A DNA stretch of 64,000 bases from Paracentrotus lividus (lineage: Eukaryota > Echinodermata > Echinoidea > Camarodonta > Echinidae), in contig CALNVZ010002974.1 of the NCBI GenBank assembly GCA_940671915.1, forward strand, positions 22,015,642-22,079,641, written 5' to 3'. Numbering within the stretch: the stretch's first letter is position 1; every line of letters starts with the position of its first letter. Below, piece by piece: positions 35,727-46,789 of this stretch. Made by a program: the position numbers and the translations under genes. A model generated the notes under the pieces. The model was not told the DNA's origin, searched no databases, and saw only the letters and a list, made by a program, of their open reading frames with translations.

Positions 35727-35970
35727 AATGGTAGTATCTCACTAGCCATGAGGCGGATTTGAGACAGGTTTGGGACTAGTTTGAGAAGGGTTTGAGACTG
35801 TTTTGAAACTAGTCGCGGAGACCGTCTCGGAGACGTTTCAGAGACGTCTCCTAATTCCCCGCGACGTCTCATGAGTCGAGGGAATATCAAACATATTAAT
35901 TATACGTATGATATTTTCCCGTCGCATTTCTCAGACGCCGGGAGTCTCCGCAAAGTAAGATACCACAGAG
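35727..35970. repeat. gagacgtctc-family element
   Basis: It begins tggtagtatctcactagcca, repeats tttgagac and ggagacgt(t/c)tc words, and ends near agtaagataccac, complementary to its start. Confidence 0.7.
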
Positions 35971-36088
35971 CGTTGTGAAAAAAAAAAAAAGACAAGCCGC
36001 GTTTACCTTTGTTAAATCACGGACGTAATTACGTAAACTAAATATATACATTGTTGCATGTCGCTACCCTTCTGCCCCTTTTCCTATA

Positions 36089-36449
36089 CAGTGTATCCCA
36101 GAAAGAACTAAACACTTTTGAAATGGCTAAAAAATAATAAATATATGGTTCTTGGGAGGAAAGATTCATATGTTGAGAAAGCTAATATCCTCAACTATCA
36201 TTTGACACCACAAAATCCGAAAATGATGCGTGCTTCAATGAGCTTTTGTGAAGAACACAAAAACGAGGCTGCGCAGGAATTCGCTATGCATTTACCACCT
36301 GCCTATGGGCGGCCATGAGGGATCCAAAGCAATAATGGTGTGAATGGGCTAACAAAGACAAAATAAACCAAAAGACAAAAACAAGCATTAATAATATGAA
36401 AACAGAAAGGTTATCCATTACATTGCATAGTTCTTTCTGGGACACACTG
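36089..36449. mobile_element. MITE, agaaagaacta family, intact copy
   Basis: Ends CAGTGTATCCCAGAAAGAAC and GTTCTTTCTGGGACACACTG are inverted, flanked by TA on both sides (36087-36088 and 36450-36451). Length 361 bp, no transposase. It relates to the copies at 2377 and 2710. Confidence 0.92.
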
Positions 36450-36479
36450 TATAGGCCCATAAAGCTGAAGACCCCCCAC

Positions 36480-37560
36480 ACCCCTTAAGAATACTTAGCA
36501 CTCATTGTATTATGTAATCATATTCATCCACTATTATACTTACACGAGTAACCAATATAACTTTGAATTAGGTCTTAGAAAAAGGTAATTTCCAATTAAA
36601 GTAATGTAAACAACAGTACTGCCAACCTAAAAGCGTATTTTTGTCTTTTTCATTTGGATAAGGGGTACCAAACTCATTACATGTCAATAATTATTCAGAT
36701 CATAAAAATGTCAATCTCCATCCACCTGTCGACCTGAAAACCTTTTATTATTCAATTATTTTCAATAGAAAACAAGGTAAATATGCCAAACATTTTGACA
36801 AGTGTGTCATCCCTGCACCAAAGGCATTCGTTCTGGTAAATGAGGGACATAGACAATTCATTGGACAATTAAATGTTTTCTATGAAGACAGGTGCGATGT
36901 AGTATGGCATGATGGTGATGTGCATTCATAGACATCTATAGATCTTAGTACCCCCTTAAGAAGCGAAAGAGGAGAGAAAAAGTACGGAATACGCTTTTTT
37001 GTTGGCAGGTCTGAAACAAAAATTAATCTCAATTATTTGATTAACAAAAACACAAAAACAAACAAATAAACAAAAAACAAATATTGTAAAAAGCTTGAGC
37101 TTCATTTCGATGAAAGCAAACAGCAATAATGATACCCAGGACGATTCAATGTTGAGTCGTAAGGAACATTTTAAAAACGTTTCGACGTGGTAAAAAAATA
37201 GTACGGATATTCTGTGATGTGACAAGGGTAGAACTCAAGAGATTGTTAACGTAATAAGGACGATTTGAATGTTAGCCATCTTAATTGTGATTCTCAAGTA
37301 CTTTCAGAAGCGTATACAAGAAACAAGACTTGGCCTTACTGGATCATGGAGTACACATCGATATAATAAAGATGAAAATAGTATATCATAAGGGAAATAT
37401 AAAAAAAGAGAACCTCCCTCCCCCCCCCTAAAAAAGAAAAAAATAATAATAAAAAAATCCACGTGATATGTGCCAATTTCCAATTTTAGACCTGGAGAGC
37501 CTCCATCAAAGAACGCTTCGGAAAATATACAAGTAATGTAATTGATTCTAAAGATTCCCC
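36480..37560. other. 3'-flanking DNA of the minus-strand GPCR
   Basis: No gene was recognised. Low-complexity a/c tracts occur at 37040-37080 and 37410-37460. Confidence 0.4.
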
Positions 37561-37570
37561 AAAGACCAAA

Positions 37571-38785
37571 CTATTCATTATTCGCACTTTTCCTAATGAC
37601 TGTGACACTGGTCGTTGGTTCTTGGTGACCAAAGAGAGAATGCGGCTTGACAGGTCCAGAGTAGAACAATCCTTTGATGGCCTTTCTGAATTCTGGATGA
37701 CGAGCCGTGTAGACGATCGGATTGGCACAGGAATTAAAGAATCCAAGCAGCGTGAAGATACTGTTCAGATTACTGTACCGATAGGATGACGGGACCAGAC
37801 CAAGGTTGAAACCAAAGAAGGCGATCTGATTCGGACTCCAGCAGACCACATATAGAAGGATAACGATTACCATCATCTTCAGGACGCGGTTCTTAGCAAC
37901 GACATGGAATGTAGCTTGGTCAGTACCACCCTCAGGGTTACCAAACCTGGTCGATTGACGATGGAGGGTGAGAGCTATGAAGCACTGAGTAATGAACATG
38001 GTCAGGGTGGGAATGACAATACGGATAGCAAACACAAAGCATCCATAAGCGACCTTTTCCAGATTGTTCCGGTACTGGATGCTGCACTTGTGGGTGACGT
38101 TGTTGACCCGAAAGAGGATGACCCCTCGCAGACCGGACAAGAAAGATGCAACCCAGATGAAGACGACCCACATGGAGACCGCTCGTCTAGTCAGGGTGCG
38201 ATTAAAATAAAGTGGGAAAACGACCGCGATGAATCTCTCAATGGCAATGGCCATCAGGGTATAGATAGATGCCGATATACACATCCACATCAAAAAGTTC
38301 GGGTAGAGTATTTTGCAGTAGGCTAGTCCGGTCCAGTCATCAGGGATCTGAATGGCCTTTGGGATCGGGATCAAGAAAACCGATGTTAGAAAATCTGCAG
38401 TGGCTAGAGCTGCAACCAATGTGTCTGTAGATCGACAATGCTTTCGCCTTTGGAACAGGACCAGTAAGACCAGAAGGTTACCAACAATGCCAATAATGGC
38501 AAAGAGAAGCTGAAGAATCAGCACCCATGACCACTGTACTGGAACCCACTCCCAGGGGGTTGGTGTATCAGCGAGGATACCAACGTCATTCGCATTGGTT
38601 GTATGATCATCTGTAGAAGTAGCATTGGCCGCTGGCATCCAGGCAGTATTGCTGATATCATTGGGTTCGGTCGTCCACCCATCTTGAGTCCATTGCTGTG
38701 ATGGGATGGTGACTTTATCGGCTGTAGCTCCAAACCTGATTATAAATATTGAAATTACCAGCTGCATGATATCCCTGGGTGTCAT
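37571..38785 (-). CDS. Class A (rhodopsin-like) GPCR, intact, 404 aa
   Basis: This encodes a plasma-membrane seven-helix G-protein-coupled receptor; the ligand is unknown. I start it at the ATG at 38785, not 60 bp upstream, because an acceptor (tattcctcag) lies at 38799-38800 and the residues after this Met form a signal-like IMQLVISIFIIRFGATA segment. A Thr/Asn-rich extracellular tail (about 24-80, NAT at 54) precedes TM1 with GN at 102-103, TM2 with LATAD (127-131), Cys157 at the top of TM3 pairing with Cys234 in loop 2, ERF (183-185) replacing DRY, CWSP (315-318) in TM6 and NPIVY (355-359) in TM7, then helix 8. All class A landmarks are present and the frame is unbroken. It is most similar to the GPCR at 21895-23632 on the other strand. 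Single-exon families like this are strongly expanded in sea urchins; assignment to one is inference. Confidence 0.95.
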   Translation of the reverse strand: MTPRDIMQLVISIFIIRFGATADKVTIPSQQWTQDGWTTEPNDISNTAWMPAANATSTDDHTTNANDVGILADTPTPWEWVPVQWSWVLILQLLFAIIGIVGNLLVLLVLFQRRKHCRSTDTLVAALATADFLTSVFLIPIPKAIQIPDDWTGLAYCKILYPNFLMWMCISASIYTLMAIAIERFIAVVFPLYFNRTLTRRAVSMWVVFIWVASFLSGLRGVILFRVNNVTHKCSIQYRNNLEKVAYGCFVFAIRIVIPTLTMFITQCFIALTLHRQSTRFGNPEGGTDQATFHVVAKNRVLKMMVIVILLYVVCWSPNQIAFFGFNLGLVPSSYRYSNLNSIFTLLGFFNSCANPIVYTARHPEFRKAIKGLFYSGPVKPHSLFGHQEPTTSVTVIRKSANNE

Positions 38786-38944
38786 CTTTACCTCGCTCCT
38801 GAGGAATAAAAGTAAAACATAATTCTCCAGATTAATATCTAACATGACAGAACTAGATAAGTGTCAGGGGCTATTTATTTTTAATGGGTATAAGACCATT
38901 TGTTCGTAGTTTGTCTTTGCGTTTGATGCTGTCTAAATGACAAA

Positions 38945-39235
38945 TGCAACCCAGAAGGTGATGTCTCGCTGAGACGTAACGACTCGGAGACGTCTTCGAT
39001 AATTATTTCCGTCACGGAGACCTCTCAGAGACGTCTCTGCGATGGCAAAAAAAAAAATAAATAAAAAATAAAAATAAAAAATCATAGATTTAAGCATATT
39101 CGTCGCGGAGAGTCATAAAACTTCGCGGAGGCTCAGCAGACCTCTCTGAGACGTTTCCGGGATTAGTCTCAAAACCATCTAAAAATCGGTCTCAAACTTG
39201 TCTCAAACCCGTCTCATGGCAAGTGAGATACCACC
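38945..39235. repeat. gagacgtctc-family element upstream of GPCR
   Basis: Words cggagacgtc, cagagacgtctctgcg and tctcaaac(c/t)(c/t)gtctca repeat, ending in tggcaagtgagataccacca. It lies in the proposed 5' intron of the minus-strand GPCR. Confidence 0.7.
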
Positions 39236-39499
39236 ATAAGAAAGTTTTTTTTAACATATAACATAAATTGCGCTTTTCTTCGAAGAAGTCAAATATGGTA
39301 TTAAGATAGTGACAGAAAACAGAAGAATAGAATAAAAACAATAAGATATATTTTTAGTTAAGGCTGCTTTTCGAGAGAGAGAGAGAATAAAAAAGTAAAA
39401 AGGTAATGTATAGATATAATTTCCCAGCTTCTCTAATTGTGAAGTTGTGTTATCAAATTAGTTCTGTACCGACAAAAGTTTTCTCTATTTTTTTATTTT

Positions 39500-39735
39500 T
39501 TTATCCGAGTATGATTTTTGTTAAAGGTTCATTGTTTTATCGATGCGTGACAACCTTTCAAAAGGTGATTGTTGACCATAGTAATTAGATCAAGTGTTCA
39601 TTACATGTATGGAGGTGAATCTGTGAACCCATGCAAAGTAATAATATTTGAATCATACAAAGAATCAATCGAATTAATCACAGGAAATGCAAACGCGTGT
39701 ATACCCCCTAATTAAATTTGATTCCATTATTTTTG
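39500..39735 (+). repeat. Direct duplicate, copy 1
   Basis: Shares gacaacctttcaaaaggtga, gtgaa(t/c)ctgtgaaacccatgca-like and ttaatca/ttaattagga segments, and a taattaaatttgattccatt end, with 40600-40795. Confidence 0.65.
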
Positions 39736-40443
39736 TTGGGCTTTCCGTTTTTTTCGTTCGTTTGTTAATTTTTATTATTATTACACGTACACTTTGACGA
39801 CCTAGAAATTTCAATTTCATTTTCCCCCCGTTATTACAATAGGCCTACATTTTTCATTATCAATACAAGCTACAGTATGTATGCAAGGAGGTCATTTTAT
39901 AGAGCCCTTTTTGAAATTTGAAAGACGATAGAGACCAAAATAGTCTAATAAAATTTCATGAGCAACATTCGTTTGACCACAAAGACTTTCTGATTAAACT
40001 TGCCCTTTTGTTAATATATATGTATGTTATTTTTTTAAAATTTATTTCCAATTTTTATTGATTTTCTCGATCCTGTTGAGGCCCTTTAAACTGATCAAAA
40101 TACTATATAAAAAAATAACAAAATAATATACAAATTGGCTTGTAAGTATTTACCAGCCATCTTATTTACAATATAATCCTGTTTATGTATTTTAAACAAT
40201 ACTGGTAATCCGTATTCAAATCGGACGAAACTGAACAGCGAAAAATGTACACAGTCAACAAAGCCTCTATTATATTGAATATTAGAGAGAATATTATTTT
40301 GATAACCATCTGTATTAAATTCTAGTTCATAAAATCATATATATAATTCTACTCAACAGTTATTTTGATATTTGCAAAACATAATTTTCGATAATAAAAA
40401 CGGTAATTGATCAAATGGATTAACATTGTACATTATTATACAA

Positions 40444-40475
<32 letters not shown>

Positions 40476-40590
40476 CTTGTAAATCAATACTACCAGCAAA
40501 TAATCTGTTAAAATGTAATAAGGTGTGCTTAGTTACCCATTTCCATAAGAGTTTTTCTTTCATCCATCTATTCCCCTTTTTTTTTGAAGA
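39736..40590. other. AT-rich spacer with AAT microsatellite
   Basis: No exon seen. An (ata)n run lies at about 40444-40473. Confidence 0.45.
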
Positions 40591-40599
40591 GAAATTGAT

Positions 40600-40795
40600 T
40601 TGCCTATTTTTTTTAAATTATAATTCTTTTTGCTTGACGACCTTTCAACAAATGATTACTGACCGTAGTAATTATGAAGTGTCCATTTACAACACAGATG
40701 AATCTGTGAAACCATGCACAGTAATAATACAACAATCGAATTAATTAGGAGAAATCCAATTAATCTAATTAAATTTAATTCCATTCAGTTATTCA
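40600..40795 (+). repeat. Direct duplicate, copy 2
   Basis: Second, diverged copy of 39500-39735 in the same orientation, including gacgacctttcaacaaatga and taattaaatttaattccatt. Confidence 0.65.
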
Positions 40796-42060
40796 TATTT
40801 GACTTCTTTTTTTTTTTAAATAACAAATATACATACTTCTTTCCGTTTTTCAAAAGAATTGTTGCGAAAAATAAGGATGTACACTTTTACAAGTTTTAGA
40901 ATAAATATTAACTTATTTCTTTGGTTCATATTTGTTTAAAAAAATATTAGAAATTTATCTAAATATAGGTTTTCCCGGACACTTTCATACAAATATCATT
41001 TGAATCTATTTTAAGATCATTCAATTTCACCACAGTTGTGATCGTTTGGGTCAAATTCCATTTAAACTTACATTAAGTACGTTCAATTCATTTATTTATG
41101 CAATGATCTTTTTAAATGTGCCAAGTCGATTTTAAAAAGTAGCATAAGCGTTTAAAGAATTTTGATTCAATTTCATTTTTGCTTCGTTTGAGATTTGAAT
41201 CCTTGTAAAGCATTCTTCGAATCAGTCATCTAAGTTTATATAAAGAACATTCAACTTTAAAATTGGAAATTTTTATTATTTATTTACGCTCGATCGAATT
41301 AATTATCCGTGCAACACATTTAGAAAAAGAGTCGTTTGCATTGAAACTTTATGCATAGATTATTAGAAATATGCATTTAAATTCAAATGGGGATGGCCTC
41401 CGGTAACTTTTCTTTAGGGTTCATTCAATTCATTAATATAGGCATGCATGTAAAAATAAGTGTATTCTATTTAAGATTCCATTGTCAAGAAGATATGTAT
41501 ATTGTAGGTTTATTCAAAACGGTTTACCATTGACTTTTGTTTACCCTAGCAGCCATGGATAAGTCCTGCATAGCAACGAAAATGGAAATAAAAGAAAGGA
41601 CATGTACTGGACTACGCACATATAATTTTTGTATGAAATGTCATACTTCAAACTGAGTTATTGCTTCCTTTAATTGAATATCATAGACTTTATTTTTCTA
41701 CATGGATCCTTATTAAGGAAGGAAAGGGTAAGAAAAGGCCCGTATAATCCCCTATAATATATTAGTATTATATATCATTGTATATTCTTGTAATCGACTA
41801 TAATAGTAACATTATATATGTTAAGTTCGAAGTAAAGAAAAAAATATGAAAATGTTTCTCTTTTCAGTGTTCTTCGAACTCAATACCAGGCGTAGATTAA
41901 AAGAAAGAAACAGAAAAAAGAAATACATGTTTTTTTTTTTTTATATAGATAATAATTCAGATGCGAAATGGAACAAAATACAAACACTGAAAAATATAGA
42001 CAACTGCCTATATTATTTATCTCAAATGTACCCTAAAAAAAAATAAAAAATACAAAAGCC
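40796..42060. other. AT-rich non-coding DNA
   Basis: No gene or recognised repeat; this lies in the proposed long intron upstream of the minus-strand GPCR. Confidence 0.4.
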
Positions 42061-42069
42061 CCAATTTTA

Positions 42070-42440
42070 ACAGTGGCGGACAGGAATTTTACTGGGGGGG
42101 GGGGGTCAAAATTTGTTATTTTCAGATTCTTGTACAGTCGAATTTATTTTGGCGTTACGCTGGCCGAGCGGAAAACTGAAGCGGGGATGGGGGGGGGGGG
42201 GGAGTAGGCGTGAAGATATTTTGGCTATTCGGTCATCCTCTCAGTCATATTTCACTCGTTTGTAGGGATAAGTGTTTAAGTCGGTCATCCATTAATATAT
42301 TATTTTTTTATTTTTATTTATTTTTTGTGGGGGATGTTTTTTACGTGGGGGCGCTCCGAAAAATACCAGATTTAATGCAACCTTTTTTCTCAATTTATGG
42401 CTCGGGTGAGGGGGGGGGGGTGTTCAAGCTCGTCAGGCAC
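42070..42440. repeat. cagtggcgga poly-G dispersed repeat
   Basis: acagtggcggacaggaattt is followed by three G-runs (42095, 42190 and 42411). The same terminus type occurs at 44260, 51045, 55393 and, inverted, 62620. Confidence 0.7.
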
Positions 42441-44240
42441 CTTTGGGATCTCCCTGAACGAAATAGCAGATCCGTTATAATGTCAGTTAAAATCATAGTT
42501 AAAAAACATTATTTAAAGGATAAGCGAAATAATTATATGGCATCATCAATGCTATGAAAAACTGGTATAATGCGATATATATTATAGAGAATCAAGGGGA
42601 AATGCAAAAAAAAAACATAAACGGCATTTTAAAATTGAATGGAAGTTTCTTAAAAATTGAGTTCTCTCAAATGAAATTGATTAGCCCGAACAGGCTAACG
42701 GGCTCTTAAAACGATGCCTTTTTACTTTGAATGAACATAATTGCGAAATTGTGAGTAACATTAATGAACTTGTATGCACGTTTAAAGAACTTTTTTGCTG
42801 TAAATAAACATTAAGTACGGGTAATGATTGGAATGAATTCAGGAATGTTTTGCTCCAATTTCTTTATTGATGGTTAGAATGTCTACTTAAGATAAAGCTA
42901 CTGACTTTGAATACTTGTATTTTCCCATTGTTTTTTTCTTAAAAATTAAAATTGTCTTTGTTTTTTCGGTAATAAATTGAAGCATCAAGGAATTTCCGCC
43001 ATAGAAAAATTGAATGTTAAATAAACCGCTTGAATGCTTGATCCCATTATTAAGGAATACGGAAGTTCGTTGATTATACTTTATAGGTTTTGAATGACAA
43101 ACCTATGAAAATTGGGCGGGAAAAACCTAATCTATATTAAAAATGAAAAGAAACCTTTACACAAAGTGTTATAAGGAGTATGATGGAAATGGGAAAATTA
43201 TGTTGTCGATTGGATATCACTGATAGGATATCACAAATTGTATATAATTATATATTCTATATACATTTGGGACTTATATTTGGAAGTAAGAGAAAGAAGG
43301 AGATAAAGTGATAAGTATAAAGTGGTGTTATAAGGTAATCCTTTGAGAAGTTAAAGGCAGAATAAATCAAAGAGAGCTGAGCCGTTTGAGCTATGAAGAT
43401 GAGAGAGAGAGAGGGAAGAGAGAGAGAGAGAACTGAGAGATAGAAAGAAAGGGAAGAAAATAAATAAGAAAAGCTTAAGAATTTTTTTTCATAAATAGTG
43501 AACTGGCGCGGCCGATCCATTTGGACTTTATATCTCTGTCAATCGTCCTCGTGTTGCCACAAAAATATTGAAAACAATTTAACTCGTTTGCACATTTTTT
43601 TCTATAGTGTGCGGAAACTGAAATTCAATTTTGCTGTTGTAGCCAAAACAGAAGACGGGTTATTTTTCATAGAAGATATTTGTACGTTTGGCTTATATTA
43701 AGAGTCATATTCTTGAAGAAGAGGAATTAAGAGGAATAATTAATCGATACTTTATTCTCTAGTGAAATATCACCTTTAACCGAAGGGCTAACCCATTTTG
43801 GGATGCTAATTATATCTATTTAATTAAAATCAGGGCTCCAAATATTGAATGCAGAGCCGTGATTATGCTTGAATCGCTGCTCGAAAACGAAAAGGTATAA
43901 TCTTATATTAGCCTTCATGTTTGTAAGAATGAAGTATTGTGGCATATAAGTATAACGGTTTTATATTATTTGCTCACCGTCCAAATATTTTGTGTATATA
44001 ATACTGTGCCTAGTTTCCAAATAAAGTATGTCATCCATTCCGTTCTAATTTACACCATGTTGAGGAGGGTTATTTTTTTTTTTTTTTTTTGTTGTGGAGT
44101 AATAGTTTGGATGATAAATACTTCTTAAACTCTAAATATTCATCAAATGTAAGTTGGAAATGTTGTGAACTGGAGTTAAAGATTAAAGTCAAGGAAGCCT
44201 GAAGCTTTCGATCCTAGCAGAGATTGTCGTCAGAAGACAA
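42441..44240. other. AT-rich non-coding DNA with GA-rich tract
   Basis: No gene seen. A (ga)n-rich tract at about 43402-43440 gives a Ser/Leu-rich artefact frame on the minus strand. Confidence 0.4.
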
Positions 44241-44257
44241 AAAATTACACATTATGT

Positions 44258-44415
44258 AGTACGTGGCGGATAGCAGGATTTCAGGATAGGGGGCGCCAGC
44301 CCGAGGGGGGGTGGGGGGGGCGCCGGCCGAAATGTTTTGGATTTTAACATGTACAGTCAATGAGCGGTTTTTCAATTTATGGGGGGGGGGGGGCGCCTGG
44401 ATCTCGCCACTTGTA
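44258..44415. repeat. Poly-G dispersed repeat
   Basis: cgtggcggatagcaggattt at the start and gggcgcctggatctcgccac at the end form imperfect inverted termini around two G-runs. Confidence 0.65.
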
Positions 44416-44419
44416 GTAT

Positions 44420-45515
44420 AGAGAAGAGATATAGAGAAGAAAAGCAAAAGCTATAGAAGCCTAGAGAAAGAGAAAAAAAAGGGAACAAAATGGGTGCTGT
44501 AAAAAGTATGGAGGTGGGCAGATAAATTCATATTTATAAACTGAGGTAAAGGTGAAGAATATAACTTCATTAAAACAAGTACATATATTCTAAAATTGAG
44601 GGATATCCCCTTCATTAGAATCGTTAGGGCCTAATGTTCATGCATAATGCGTTGCCAATGGATAAAAAGTAGTGCTTAGACATTCTTATGAAAAACTTCT
44701 GAAATTTTTTTTGCAAAATAAAGGACTTTGTCGCACAAGTAGAAAGCAGATTTAATATCAGAAGAAAATGTAAATAGATGGATGTTTTTTAAGATGCTAG
44801 ACTGTTAGGCAACATTTTTACTCACTCTTATCTCATTATGCCTATTAGTGGATATCTTTAAAAAGCCTTTGAATTACTTGGATAATCATAAATTCAAAGT
44901 TATAAATTAAAATAAGAGACAGAATCAGACAATCTGGCTGGAACTGAAAACCTTTCACAAAATAGCATCAATACATCATCCCGAGGCCTTACATTCTATA
45001 TTCTTCGAATGCAGACATGACAGTGGGTATCTTTTCAATGACAACTGAATTATTTCTCATGTTCATGTTTTTGACACATATGGTGTCGTGTTCTGATGTC
45101 AGATTCATTTAATAGGATATTGTAAGATAATAGGCTAAAAGGAGACTTATTTAATAGGTTATGTAGTTATGCAAGATAATAGGGAAAAAAGAAGACTTAT
45201 TTAGTAGGTTAAGCAGGATAATAGGGCAAAAGGAGACTAATGGACCGTTAGAAATGGAGGTTTAGTGCCTCCATGGAGGAAAGTATCTTTCCCCCATGAT
45301 GCTTCGACATAATTCGACATAAACCATCTTATGTGTGACATTTCTGATAACTTATATCTATTTTAAGAAAATTTAATGATGTGGAATTTGACATACTGTG
45401 AAAATACAAACTGTCTCGACTGCAGAAATTGTTTAAGAAAATGTCTAAAGGGGATGTACTTATTCTTATAGACCACAAAGTATTCGTTAAGGGAAACACA
45501 TCCAATTTAAACAGT
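44420..45515. other. Non-coding DNA with a short tandem repeat
   Basis: Near 45113-45240 a ~45-bp motif (ataggctaaaaggagactta and variants agggaaaaaagaagactta, agggcaaaaggagacta) occurs three times. Confidence 0.5.
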
Positions 45516-45518
45516 GAT

Positions 45519-45770
45519 AGGGTAAATTAAGGTAAGTGGGACACTTAAAGCATTTACGCAAGCATTACAAAAAAATTAAAATACTCAACAAAGCAGTCAT
45601 TTACCTCATTTTGAAGTTTATTTAGATATAAACATTTTATAAATGTTTTGGTTAAAATTTCCGCCAAATGTAGGTGAATGTGACATTTAATCATTACTAC
45701 TCCATCGTCCCATACCCCGTCAAGTTGGGGTAAGTGGGACAGCATAATATAGTATTTCCCAGTCACTTTC
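45519..45770 (+). mobile_element. Truncated element, ggtaagtgggac family
   Basis: The end tagggtaaattaaggtaagt and the body up to gttggggtaagtgggacag match 49304-49500 in the same orientation; the right half is missing. Confidence 0.7.
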
Positions 45771-46249
45771 GGAAGTTAGTCACTCCGTTTGATAATCGGT
45801 TCAGTCAAATTCCCGAAATATTTCTTTAGCGTCAAATTGCTATTCAAATTCCTACTAAGTTTGTTCGCTTTGGTATTTAAAGTAGTCAAATCAAAATCCC
45901 CGTATAAAGCAATCAAAGTTAGTATCCGGTTGAGTGCGTGCTATCCCGCAAATCAAATCCATGCGGAGCGCAATCACACTTTGGACATTGGTTAATTTAA
46001 GATTGGTATGCTATTTAGCAAGCTCGTTTTAAACTCTCAATTACTTTCAAATTAAACATCTTGAAATAGTGGATTCTTTTTCTGAAGCTCTAGATCTGTT
46101 TCTTTAGGGTGGTATCTCAATTTCTCAGGTGTAGGTGTTCAAAAAATTTCTGCCTTCTGCCCTCAAGAAGAGTACCAGTACATATAATTAGCTATAGGGG
46201 TAGGCTAAGATCGGCCCAAAGAAATTGATAACCCCAAAAAAAAGTTATC

Positions 46250-46690
46250 CATTTTTTTTTTTTTTTTTTTTTTTTGTTTTTGTTGTAAAGCGGACCTCGG
46301 ACGCCGGCAGGGGGGTTCGTTCGAACCCCCCGAACCCCCTGGTTACGGGCCTGGGAGACGTGAGGAGACACTCAAATTTTTATCCGTCGCGGAGAAGAAT
46401 GGCAACAGAGGGTTGGAGACCGAGAGGCTGCAGCTACAAGCGGGATGACCATGGTGCAATGGCGAATCCATCTAGTGCAGCAAGTGGCAAGCGAAATGTG
46501 GATGCTATCACCCAGCTAAGTGTTTTCGCTGGTTCCGACAAAAGTACGTACATCCAAAGATGCCACGCCCGCCAAGAAATAGATGGTTGAACTCAGGCCG
46601 CCGTAACCAGGGGAGGGGTTCGGGGTTTCGAACGAACCCCCCCGCAGGCGAGCAGGGTCGCTTGACCAAAAAAAAAAAAAAAAAAAAAAA
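46250..46690. repeat. Two inverted gttcgaacgaacccccc repeat ends around a spacer
   Basis: The end at 46285-46350 (cagggggg ttcgttcgaacccc ... ggttacgggcctgg) and the end at 46595-46660 (ccgtaaccagggg ... ttcgaacgaacccccccgcagg) are inverted. Between them a 245-bp spacer is open in one frame with PSRRRMATEGWRPRGCSYK, not recognised. Confidence 0.6.
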
Positions 46691-46789
46691 AATTAAAACC
46701 CCCACTTTTTTGGCAGAAATGCAGCAGATACTTGAAATATAAATACAAGAAAAGGAAGATTAAACCACTTTGCTTTCAGTCCCTCCTAC

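Noticed and set aside
37571-38845. GPCR start codon 60 bp further upstream
   Set aside because: An acceptor (tattcctcag) lies between it and the next Met, so the upstream codons are probably intronic.
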